From: Azolla pinnata
Lineage: Eukaryota; Streptophyta; Polypodiopsida; Salviniales; Salviniaceae
Length of the DNA stretch: 41,330 nt
Direction of reading: 5' to 3'
Assembly (NCBI GenBank): GCA_037176905.1
Contig: JBBBWG010030043.1
Location: 1 to 41,330 of the forward strand
Below the pieces are notes generated by a model. The model had not been told where the DNA came from, searched no databases, and saw only the letters and a program-made list of their open reading frames with translations. This document shows positions 1 through 10,802 of this stretch, piece by piece (position 1 is the first letter of the stretch; every line of letters starts with the position of its first letter). The position numbers were made by a program, and so were the translations under genes.

Positions 1-74
<74 letters not shown>
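1..74. repeat. (CT)n microsatellite
   Basis: An uninterrupted CT run of at least 37 units starts at the window edge, so its full length is unknown. It is a homopyrimidine/homopurine tract of the kind common in plant 5' leaders and promoters. No gene next to it could be identified. Confidence 0.97.
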
Positions 75-75
<1 letters not shown>

Positions 76-158
76 GCGATGCAACGAAAGCGAGAAATTT
101 AAAAGAAAGAAAAAGGGAAGGCAAAGACAGGAGGGAACGAAAAGGAGCAAGGAGGCAA

Positions 159-286
159 ACACACACACACACACACTCTCTCTCTCTCTCTCTCTCTGTC
201 TAAACCTACCTACCTCCATTCCTTTGAGGTTTCCTTAGCTGCTGCTTTCTCCGTCAAGCTGTCAACATATCAAAAGAAGGAAAGAG

Positions 287-326
<40 letters not shown>
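159..326. repeat. (AC)n-(TC)n and (AG)n microsatellites
   Basis: A short AC run (159-175) passes directly into a TC run (176-197). A separate AG run lies at 291-326, followed by short TA and TATG units up to about 355. The small minus-strand frame over this region is repeat translation (serine-leucine runs) and is not a gene. Confidence 0.95.
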
Positions 327-329
<3 letters not shown>

Positions 330-1114
330 CGAGAATATATATATGTATGTATGTGATGCATCACAAGGCCATTGGTTGGAGCTCTCTGTTCTGGCTATGG
401 CGACAGAAAACAGTCGACCGCTTTTGAAACAAGAAGCCACGCGCAGAGAGGAAGAAGAAAACACAGAACAGTAACAAAAGAGATGAAATGGTAAACAAAC
501 AAAACAAAACAAAACAAATAGTTATTATCTTTTTTGTTCTACATGTTTGACTTCTCTTCCATTTTTCCTTATTTTCTAATACTCTCTTGTCTAACTAATC
601 TTGGATTAGTTCTCCCTAATCATGCTTTGCCTGATTATTACTCGCATATAATTTGATGATTCGTGCTCATTATGTTTTGTTCAACTGTATGTTATTGCGA
701 TTATTTACTTGCTTGTTTCTGGGCTTAACATGATTTTCTTATTCGAAAATTTTCATTTTCTTCGTCGCCGGCAGTATCATGTTTTCCTGTCTTTTGATCG
801 CTAGCATCATGAACAGTTTTCCGTCTTTCTGAGTCCATTGGCGTTGTGCTATTCGATGAAATTGTTCGTATTGAATGGGCGATGGCATCCTGAAGATTTC
901 AGCTCTCCGCAGTGTTGTGTTGATCAGATCGGTAAGCTTTCTCTGACGAAACCGAATTCTCCTGTTTTAATCTTGGTTTTAACCTCATCGAACAGCGGCT
1001 TTAATCTTGGCAGACAATGATACTGATCAGAATCAATGAAACCCCATCGAAATGGTGGTCTCAAGCTTAACAACGGTATACAGATTCATCACTCAGCTTC
1101 TTCAGTTGAGTCTA

Positions 1115-1260
1115 ATTACGTATGCATCGCAGCGATTCGGCATTACGTATGCATCAAGAAGCTGGTCGATCGCATCAATTCACATCTTACGTACGCATCG
1201 AGAAGCTGATCGAGATCACATCGATTCACATCTTACGTATACAATGAGAAGCTGATTTCG
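1115..1260. repeat. degenerate tandem repeat with TTACGTATGCATC / GAAGCTGATCGAT units
   Basis: About four imperfect units carry TTACGTATGCATC or TTACGTACGCATC, followed by AGAAGCTG and a TCGAT or CACATC segment, at intervals of about 45-55 bases. The units have drifted and open no reading frame worth reporting. Confidence 0.6.
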
Positions 1261-2594
1261 TGAAACGGCACCAGTCGATCACAGCAATTCACGGAATCAG
1301 CTTCTCAACGAAAACGAATCCATGCATCGTTCCGTTCCTTGCTTGCTTGGCCTCGTTTCATGCCCATGTTCAAGATCTACGGTGCGATAAGGACATGTCG
1401 TTCCAGATGCCAAAGACGTCTGTCTTAAACAGGACCAACCTCCCACCACGATGAATCGACAAGCACCTTGTGACCTCCGATCTACATAACATCAAACACT
1501 TGGCTCTCTCTCTCTCGCTCTCTCTCTCTCTCTGTCTCTCTCATGCAACTCTTTGTTTTCTGCAGCGTCAGCTGGCAAACGTGGCACACAGTAGCACCCG
1601 TCATTCCAATTCGCTGCAAATTCAATGTAACCTCGGCCCCACCCCCGTTGAATCATGCAAGCACTGCTTGCTCATCATCACAAAAGCCAAAGGCGGTAGA
1701 TTAGGCGTCAGACAACACGACCATGTTCTTTGGTCCATATCCTCCGCTTCTTCCTCTCCAGCAGCATCTGCCGATCATGGCAAACAAACCGATATATCTA
1801 TATATATGTATGTATGTATGTATAGCAACTCAACCCAACATATCGAAGCCTGCCACACGCGAGAACAAGTCCCACAAATCCCATAGAGGATATATAGACC
1901 ATGCGCAGAATCAACAGGGGAATCATGACTCTTAGCTCGAGCTTCTGCAAAGTCGATCGATCCCCTTCATCTCTCGTTTCGTTGCATAGGGACAACGCAC
2001 CGCGAGACACACTATGGCCCCGATCTCTTTGTCACTTAAGATGCATCCAAAAGGATGTGGCGATCGCGTATATGCACCCTTTCGAAGGCCGCGAAATCGT
2101 CTCCCGGGGCTAAATCTTTTGTGTGCCTGGGAAAGAGCCAAACATGGTTTTGTTAGTATCCTCTCCATGCATTGTAGCTAGCCAACACAGGGACATTTTC
2201 GGCCGATGAATCATTAGGCAGCGAAAACAAAAGGGCCCCGAGATTGATTGCAATTTGGTAAGGAAGACACGCCTTCCGCATCACGTACTCTTCCGTCGCT
2301 TAGCGAGCGTGTTGCGTCAATCCATTCACAATTCGACTGGAGACGGGTTCCTCTTCATCGCCCCTTGCATCATTCACTCATTCAAACAGGGCCACAATTA
2401 GTTTGATCGCATTTGGCCTCTGCATGATTGGGGGGGCCTCTTGCACTCATGTTTCAAAGAAGCCAGCTTGAAGCGATTATGGTCGACAGGATGTGACCCT
2501 TCAAAAAGATTAGGGAACAGAAACATTCGGTTAAAAACCCCCTCCGAATGCATCATTAGAAAACAAAAACACGTTGTAAAACGTCTACGCTCGC

Positions 2595-2597
<3 letters not shown>

Positions 2598-2667
<70 letters not shown>
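2598..2667. repeat. (AG)n microsatellite
   Basis: About 35 perfect AG units form a homopurine tract. It produces arginine-glutamate or leucine-serine repeat frames on the two strands, which should not be annotated as proteins. Confidence 0.97.
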
Positions 2668-2669
<2 letters not shown>

Positions 2670-4447
2670 AAACAAACACACTGAACTGGGGACCAATCCT
2701 CATCCTCATTTCCATCCATTTGACTGATGCCGACCGAACTCTCTTTCATGATTGCAAGCTCTCATCATCATGTGTGTGTTTGTGCTCTTTATCTAGGGCA
2801 CAGTAATGGGCAGTACACAATTGTACATTTTACTGTTCAAGTGAGCTTTGCTGACTTCTCTTGCACACATGATCACAATTTGGAATCTAAGCCTCTCCCC
2901 CTCTCTTTTAGGATGCTTCTCTCATGGTCTTAAGAAAGAGAGGTGCCAAGTGGATCATTCCAAAGGTCTAAAAGGTCTACAGCGAAATCCATCATCGCTC
3001 GCTTCGCGAAAGGGCCGACTTTATTAAGGAGAAGAATTACACATGGTGCTGTCCTTAGAATTAAATATGGTGTTTGATCTCTGTATGTAAGTTAAGCCCA
3101 CATATGGGGCTGTGTCAAAAGCAAGCTCAGACAAAGTAGCTCCAACCAAGACACTCCATTTCCAACCACAAACTGAAAAACAAAACAAACAAACAAACAA
3201 AAAAACATCACTTTCTTACTGACCTGAGGCGCATGAAAACTGAAAGGTCGCGGCGGTGGATTGGTGCTATTCTAATAAGATACAAAGGATTGATGCTATT
3301 CTAATAAGATACGATTAAACCCTTTTTGAGATGCCTTCGCAATTTGCCTTGGACGATACCATTCGCCGTACCACTCTCAATCCTACAACATAAAATAGTG
3401 AAAAAGCACAACAGCGGAATGCTGGAAGAGCGGTTCATCATGTCTACGTGATTCAATCAGAGTTGAGACACAATGATCGTTAAAAGAGGAGGAATTCGGC
3501 TTTTTGAGCCTACGAGCGGTGACAACAATAGTTAGTAGAACGAGTCATCAACTAGAAGAGCTTCCAAACAAGCAATTAAGCACTGCTACCTAAGGCCGAA
3601 ATGCATGACTTTCAAGGAACTACACACTCCATAATTTGCAGAGTCCGTGTCCCAATGCATACAAGGACTATCTTGAAACCCAAGGCCCCCTCTGAACACG
3701 TCAAAGGCATTGCTTGTCTTCTCCATGTGATTCAAAATGAAAATTTTGGTAACTTAATTGTATCTTCATGGAATGAAAAAAAGAACACGAGAGCAGCAAG
3801 AGTCAATTGCCGTGCACCCTGGCAAGCAATGGGTCGAGAGCTATCATAAATACGGAGTTGTTCAAGCTTAAGAGGGTGAATAATTGGCTCCACTGGTCAC
3901 TGATAGGCTGATGCCCTAAAAAGATTTCCAATATAATACTGACTAGTGTTATACACATATCAATAATATGCTACTTCTAGCTCACAACTATCGGTTGATG
4001 GGGAATCTAGGCTTAGGCTTCAGAGAGGGTCCCCCTATAAAGAACAGAGAGCGATATATCCATAGCCATCAGTGAGAAATGGAACCAAATCGGTCAAAAC
4101 AGTTCTTAGAACAATGGAAACAAAATAGGAGAAGACAATGATCAGAAAGGGAATTCTTCTCAAGTGGCTAAAATAGTTTCTTTGCAGCTAGCATCAACCA
4201 TCTTTGCTAGGAAGACAAAATAGCCAAAAGTTGCCAGTTGCATCTCGAACTTTAAAAAATAAGCATTTCACTGCAAAGTGCTAATCTTCCATCCAGGCTA
4301 ATGATGACCTTAAAACTCTCCAAGGGGGCTTATGTTTCCATACCTGTGACACACTCGTAGATAAGTTTTTCCTTTCCAGAGTATCAAGAAATTCCATTAT
4401 TCCAGGTGCCAGGTGTTAGAAATTTTCATTAAAATAGAATTTGGAAT

Positions 4448-4664
4448 CCACCTCCTGCATGTTTACTGGCTCCATGTTTAAATATGCTGGCTCTCAATCG
4501 TAATAAATTACAGTAACACTCCACCTCCTGCATGTTTACTGGCTCCATGTTTAAATATGCTGGCTCTCAATCGTAATAAATTACAGTAACACTCCACCTC
4601 CTGCATGTTTACTGGCTCCATGTTTAAATATGCTGGCTCTCAATCGTAATAAATTACAGTAACA
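4448..4664. repeat. 73-bp tandem triplication downstream of FACE2/RCE1
   Basis: Three nearly identical head-to-tail copies start at 4448, 4521 and 4594 with CCACCTCCTGCATGTTTACT. The spacing is exactly 73 bases. The array lies about 0.3 kb beyond the stop codon of the minus-strand protease gene, so it may fall in its 3' UTR or just past its polyadenylation site. Near-identity implies recent duplication. Confidence 0.95.
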
Positions 4665-4956
4665 AGTTGGGTGCACCTCAAAACATTTCTCACAATCAAC
4701 TGCAAATGGCCAAAACATCCGCAACCACCACCAAGCTTTCACCTCCAAGTTAATTTGGCTCCCATGTAAATTAAAAATGGCAATGGATCGTGTTGCGGTC
4801 CGCTCATCTTTCCCAGAATCCACATCCACGCTCCATAATTTTATCATCAAATACCTTCTCTGCTGTTACGTTCCAGATGGAATGTGATCAATAGGAGCAC
4901 GATATGTTGCTTTGTGATTCCATCTATGGGCTTGTTATTGTAGCAGTATAATACAA

Positions 4957-7900
4957 CTACTTCCACCTGCAATAGCCTAACCAGTCGTTGCATTCACCAG
5001 AAAGATAATTGTAGATCGATGGTTCTGAAAGTGGCATAAGCATGAAGAAAAAGCTGGCAATACCAATTAAAAGTAGCAAAGTTAAGCCTGCAAATACCAA
5101 CAAATATATGCCCAAGATTTTAGGAGTCTGTTCTGAGCTACTACATACAACTAAGCACACATACAAAACCACAAACAATGACTACACATCATGCTACAAA
5201 CAATCATAGAAAAAGGCCAGCATTACTGCTAATATCTGCATAATACTATAAAAAGTAGGCTCATGAAATCCATAAAAATAGATTATGTCAGCCAGGGGTA
5301 AATCTTTCACGTTTTCTAATGATTTTGAGAAATAAAGCTTCTTAGAAGCTAGCCTGAAGAGGGCATATATGATATATATGGAATGCAGCTAGAATCAATG
5401 TCAACCACATTCAGAAACAAGAAACATGAACATATGGAAACACTCACCACATACCAAACACGAAAATGTACCCCCTGCTTTTTGTACCACTGAATGTAGA
5501 TCAGGTAAGCCCATTATGTTGCAAAAAATGTGAGCACTTAAAGGGGCCAGTATATTTCCTACAGGTACAAATCCTGATAAGAATGATTCATACGAAAATC
5601 CCACAATATGAATAGGATTGACTGAGGGATAGATAATAGTACCAGTACGCAAGTACAGAAATGAGGTATACCAACCAAAAACAGTTGTATAGCAGACCTG
5701 AACACCTGAAAAGTGACCCATCATAAAATCATTGCTGAGACTAGGTGGCGTTCATTTACCATATAGAAAAGTTGTTGGTTTCCAGATATTGCAATTCATA
5801 AAATTTAATGCAAAACTATTTACCTACAATAACGAGTGCTCTTTTGGTATTAAAATTGTGTGTATGTACAAGCTCCCAAAAGTGGTTTAAATGAGCTGTG
5901 AATATGAAATTATATGTATTAGCATACTTTTAACCAATACATAAGAAATATAATGCTTATCTCATCCATTACAGAGATGTTTTTTTCTTATACAAGAAAA
6001 ATGGCTAGCCTGCTTGATGCAAGAATACATCATCTTTTAAAATTCATTATTCAAATAAGTAAAAATAATCTGTTTTGTACCTAGACCAAAAAATAACGGA
6101 CAAAGGAAAATAATTGTGACCAGCTGTACCCCAGCGCAGAGTAAAAGTGGTATCATGCATGCTCTGAATACAATTTCCTCAGTCAATGGTGCCTATAAGA
6201 GTAGAGTAGGCCACCAAGTTAAGCTCAAGGAGTTCTGTAATTTACAAAATTGACTATTGATAGTTAATACTAAAAATTTCCAAAACAGCCTAAACTCTTT
6301 CGTTTAGAAAAAATCTCTAACATAATCTTATTGCCAGAATAGCAAATCTCCACGGCACATTATGCTAGCAAATGACACAAGACAGTCCAGTAGTTAACAT
6401 AATGGAAAAAGCAGAGAGTTTTATTTCTCAAGCAAAGATACAAATGGGATAACAAACGCCTTCAATTTTGAATGAAATTCATGCACATATCCTATTCAGC
6501 AATTCAAATACTTAATAATGGAGATTAACTAACCAGAATATAGTTTCTCCAAACAAGGATATCACCAAATAGAATTTTCAAGTGATGTAAGAAACCCCAT
6601 GCTAACTCTTTCAAAGTGGAACCACAGTTTGAACCATTAGGTCCCAGAGTGCTCTGATGCCACTCCTCACAGATTTCAAGTGCTCTTGCAGTCAAGGGCC
6701 CCAGGTACAACAAAGAAGTCAAGCTGATTGGAAATACAACCGATTGCCACTGTTTGTAACACAACGAATATTAGAGTTGCAATTTAACAGAAGATCTAGT
6801 GTTAGAATGCTTATTTTTGAAAAACGTTGAAAGCTACAAAAGAACTAAACTTTTATCTTTTTATTGAAACGACTTATTATATACTTCATAGCTAAGAACT
6901 CTCTATCGCTTTGTTTTCCAGTGTCTTTTATTTAAGCATAATATAATTCCTCAGCTGGTATTAAGAAAAAGAAAAATTGCACAATTAAAGAACTATAAGA
7001 AAATTTACACATGGTTACCGTCACTAAAATAAAATAAAATAAGAAAAAGGTATATGGCTAAAGAAAAGACTGCCCTTTTTGTTTAAAAACACAGCCCCTC
7101 TTGTGGGACATCAGAGGAAGAAAACAAAAATATAGCAGGATCATAGAAAGAGAGGAACTATTAATGCAGAGTAATAAAGTTTGTAAAAATCTCTCCTATC
7201 AATATCTTTTCAAGGCTAATTCTGAAATCCTATGTTGTTTCTGGAATTCAGAGTTTTGTCAAATAATATAGAACGAGAAACAGTTTCCTGGGCTAAATTT
7301 CTCTTTGCTACGCTATGCAATCTCACAACCAGTCTTGGAAGCCAATCTAGCTGCATTAGAGACACTAGCATATATTATTTCTAAAGATTATTCTGTGTTT
7401 AGTACTGATAGAAAAAGCATCATATTTGTTCTATCGAAGTGCCCAAGGTTTCTCAAAAAGTTAGTTTTTTAATTTCTGTTACGTGCAACTTCTCTTTCAT
7501 AGGATACTGTGGAACTCTCACTCAGAAGAAAAGCCTATATGTTTTTCACTCTTTACCACCCACATACTGCTCCAGCTGTAATGTATCCGTTTTCCAGTCA
7601 TTTTTGCGTCAACTGTCATCAAGCAGACACCCCGTTTTTCTATCAATTGCGCTTTATACATTAATTTCCTCTACAATCTTATGAACCAAGTGGCAAATAC
7701 AATTATTTATGAGGCTTTGCTGAATCAGATCATGCCACTCAATATGAAAGCAAGGAGAGTTCATGTACTACCAAATGATGCAATCGAATCCCAAAAGCAT
7801 CAAGCCAAGAAATAATGTCCATGCTTTTTTCCAGTTTTTTCTGTAGTGCAAAAAACATTTTCACGCTGTCAGATAATGCAAAAATGCTTGAGCTGAGACA

Positions 7901-9308
7901 TGAAGCAGAGAAGATACTTAATGATGCAGCACACGACACTAAAAATGTAAAATTTTTAATGCCAGGGAGATATTCCACATATTTGAATTTCTGTGAGATG
8001 ATACACATTGTGAATGTTTGAGATCTGATGCACGAGAAATGATGTGAGATGATACAACACATACTTCATGTGAAATTGTCAACAATTACAGACAGATAGA
8101 TACTTTTTACAGTGCAATGTTGTATGCTGATGCGAAGAAAGTTACTTTGTCCAGGAAATTTTCAATGCGAAATGTTGTAAGATGATGAAAACAAAATGTA
8201 TTCTTTCATATGAGAGTGCTGAAAGCTGCAGCAAAGATACATGTCTACATGTAAGATGTGAAAAGATGATATAAATAAACATATTTCTTGATTTGAGATC
8301 CAGATTATTATTCAGCTCAAATGCTGTATATTGATGCAAATAAAGATACTTCTTGGGGTGAGATGCTTCATACTGATGCAAAGAATTTTCAGATGAAATG
8401 CTGTACAAAGAAGCGCAACTCTTCATGTGAAATGTTGTATGATGAACCAAACATATAGACCTCTTAGTGGGAAATGATGTATGATGATCCAAAGCTACAC
8501 ACACACATCTTCATGTGAATGCTGTACAGTGATCGAAAGATACACAAATCTTCATAATGCTGCATGATGATCCAAAGATGCACATATCTTCACGTGAAAT
8601 GCTGTATGGTGATGCAAAGATACACACTTTTTTATGCGAATTGTTATAAGATAATACAAAAAGAGATATTTCTTCACGTGAGATGCTGTAAGATGCTGAA
8701 TGAAAGAGGGTGCAAAATTGCTATTTTGCAGGTGAGAGATGCTAAGGTGGTGCAAAACAACGAGAAAAAAAAAGTCAACTTTGTTTTCATATCGCGCCTG
8801 CTGAAAGAAGAAGAAGATCTTTGCTAACGATTCTTTGGAAAGGCATAATGCGTGGTTTTCAAGTATTACTGAGAATAATCACAGAGATAACGACGACAAG
8901 GGACTGGATTGTACAGAAGGCAGGCAGTTCGCATCCTTGCAATGCATGCGAATACCGGAAAGAAAGAGATAAGGAAGCGGTAGAGCGAAAGACGAGCCAG
9001 AAACCAAATACAACGCCAAGCTACTCGATCACCTGAGTGGAAGGTGGAGGAGCAGCGGAACAACTTACGGCGGTGGCGGACAAGATGCGTTGGGAGAAGA
9101 GGACGGAGAGGACGCTCGCGGAGATGGCGCCAGCAAACCGCCTGAGGAGGCGGTGACGGAAGGAAGGGGGCGGTGGAAGGCGTAGGACGAAGCCAGGGAC
9201 GTAGAGGAAGCAGATGTACAGGAGAGCCATGGCGGCACAGGCGCAGACGGCGGACCAAGGCGAGAGGAGCTGCTGCTGGCGAAGAAGAGCTGCTTCCGAA
9301 GCTTCCAT
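4957..9308 (-). CDS. FACE2: CAAX prenyl protease 2 (FACE2/RCE1 type II CAAX endopeptidase)
   Basis: This ER-membrane protease removes the last three residues of prenylated CaaX proteins before carboxyl methylation. The exons, in order, are 9308-9069, 7840-7772, 6749-6534, 6192-6081, 5895-5824, 5705-5643, 5558-5472 and 5087-4957. Together they give 329 residues in consistent phase, close to the roughly 310 of Arabidopsis FACE2. The CPBP/Rce1 motifs are visible: TEEIVFR with the glutamate pair at about 180-181 and Arg185, FGLAHLNHF with His214, and HIFCN with His267 and Asn271. Several hydrophobic segments and the terminal WLGYCRWK complete the match. The start is the ATG in CCATGG, followed at once by a hydrophobic segment. 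Exon 2 (FGIRLHHL) is short and sits at the edge of an intronic minisatellite. The 84-base intron at 5559-5642 is stop-free. Family identity is secure. Exon edges are inferred from splice signals and phase. Confidence 0.94.
5559..5642 (-). other. short in-frame intron of FACE2/RCE1 (possible exitron)
   Basis: This 84-base interval has GT and AG ends on the minus strand and separates RTG from NILAPLSAHIFCN. It contains no in-frame stop, so the frame runs straight through it. Related proteins have no insertion here as far as I recall, so splicing should give the standard protein. Retention would add 28 residues just before the catalytic HxxxN motif. Confidence 0.8.
7990..8720. repeat. degenerate ~50-60 bp minisatellite in FACE2/RCE1 intron 1
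   Basis: The array has roughly a dozen diverged units with the theme CTTCATGTGAAATGCTGTAT followed by GATGATCCAAAGATACACA. It fills about 0.7 kb of the first intron, next to the small second exon. Minus-strand frames such as HHTTFHMKSCASL come from translating the array and are not genes. Confidence 0.85.
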
Positions 9309-10802
9309 GGCCCTGCAGGGAAAAATTTACCCAAACAATCTCCAAACAAAACCGGAGATTACAAATTAACGCCTCGTTTTCAAAAACATTATATCGCTCG
9401 ATTAATTGATTTAACACCAGCTCAATTCATTGTCAGCTCAATTAACATCAAATTAGTTCATTGATTCGCGCTCGATTGCTTTACTAATACCGCATCGATG
9501 CATCGACCAGTTAATTAGAGCCTGAAATTACTAGCTTTTGTTGATCGAATATAGTAAGGGGAATCGATTAGGATCCATTCGTGGGAAGCGATCAAGCATA
9601 AAATCAAATTAATGTTATACTGACAGAATTAATCGGGTGCTAATATTTACGGGAAGATGAGAGTAGCTACGGGTTGCTTTGTGACTTTAGTAGGCCGTAA
9701 AATGTAATTTATAATTCCGCTAGGTGTTTTGAACACTTGTTGCAATCTATAATGCAACATTGTTAAGTTTTATTAAGCCTTGATCATATTGCGCAATCAA
9801 AGTGCGACAACTGCATAAGAGATTCCAAAGCCCTGGTGAAGGAGTCAGTTTTCACATGTGCTCTTTAGCTTGTAAGGAGCATTTAATCGAATAAATTTAT
9901 CACTCAGAGTATTAATCCCCAAAACCAAGCATTTAATCGAGATCACGATTCACAATTGTAACTCTCCATTCTCACCTAAAAAATCATGAAAATTTTCATA
10001 GTTACCTCTTGTTAGCTTTTAGTTGTAAAAATGTGCCTGAATATTGTGCCATGAAAAGAGGTAGCAACATAACAAGGGGTTGCCGAGGCAAAATAAGAAA
10101 ACCTTTTTCATTTGTATCAAGTAGGTAGAATAGTAAACCAAACCTCTAAATCATTCTTATACAACCAAGTCTAAACATCCAAAACTACGGAATTCTCCAA
10201 AACCAACAAATCTTGTGATTTATGATGCGACACGCACATTCCATTTAATGTCGTAATTATTTCCAAATTTATTTGAGAGAAAGAACACGATAAACTGAAG
10301 AAAAGAGAAACTACTTTGTTACAAAAACTTTCATAAACAGGCTGCCAAATAGGGGATCATTGGTGATGCTCATATATCATCGTGAATATCTGATTTACTC
10401 ACATTCTAAAACCGAAGCCTGCTCTTTTCATGGCATCTTTTCAAGGGTCTCAAAACAAGTAATGTGATCATATTATTCAGATATTTAAGACTCTAAACAT
10501 AATGGACAACCAGATTTAAGCTCCTTGGGCTACATTTGAAGCCAGCACGTGAGATGTTTCTACATATACATAAACATTGACTTCGGAACTAACGCCGAAT
10601 TCAAATGAAAACATTTACACTTGGGCAAGAGGATAAGATGTTGCACGCTTAAAGAATGATATCTATACAGTAGACCACTAGAGGTTCCACTTTACGGAAG
10701 TCGGGGTCCAAGGAAGCACACCTCGTTTTCTACTAAACCATCAGCAACATATCAGCTATGCTTCTCGAACGATCCATAGTATTGCCTGATATAACTGAAA
10801 CC
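9309..10802. other. FACE2/RCE1 promoter and kinesin 3' flank
   Basis: This 1.5-kb AT-rich spacer lies between two genes that both read leftwards. It must hold the FACE2 promoter near 9309-9700 and the kinesin 3' UTR next to 10802. I see no coding exon, RNA gene or strong repeat. Short CTCAATTCATTGTCAGCTCAA-like echoes occur at 9410-9470. No AAACCCTA element was seen near the FACE2 start. Confidence 0.6.

Larger units (their letters stand above)
327..4447. other. gene-free left flank with scattered simple repeats
   Basis: No reading frame here matches a family I recognise, and none forms a phase-consistent exon chain. The short frames are mostly translated CT/AG tracts. Local structure includes CT-rich DNA at 1504-1542, TATG units at 1797-1823, a long AG tract at 2598-2667 and a 29-bp direct duplication at 3258-3312 (TGCTATTCTAATAAGATAC core). 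There are also three to four degenerate copies of a TTACGTATGCATC-type unit near 1115-1260. The left part could belong to the leader or promoter of a gene outside the window, but nothing proves that. Confidence 0.6.

Noticed and set aside
2398..2806. Frames with long Leu-Ser or Arg-Glu runs
   Set aside because: Produced by the AG microsatellite at 2598-2667. Flanking residues show no recognised motif.
3601..3849. 82-codon plus-strand frame in the left flank
   Set aside because: No recognisable motif, no splice partners and ordinary composition for random sequence.
4581..4850. 89-codon minus-strand frame downstream of FACE2/RCE1
   Set aside because: It overlaps the 73-bp triplication, has no family likeness and lies where a 3' UTR is expected.
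8142..8755. Minus-strand frames with repeated HHTTFH-like and CASL-like words
   Set aside because: They translate the intronic minisatellite of FACE2/RCE1 and follow its period.
9173..9409. Arginine-rich plus-strand frame
   Set aside because: It is the complement of FACE2/RCE1 exon 1, which is GC-rich and keeps other frames open.
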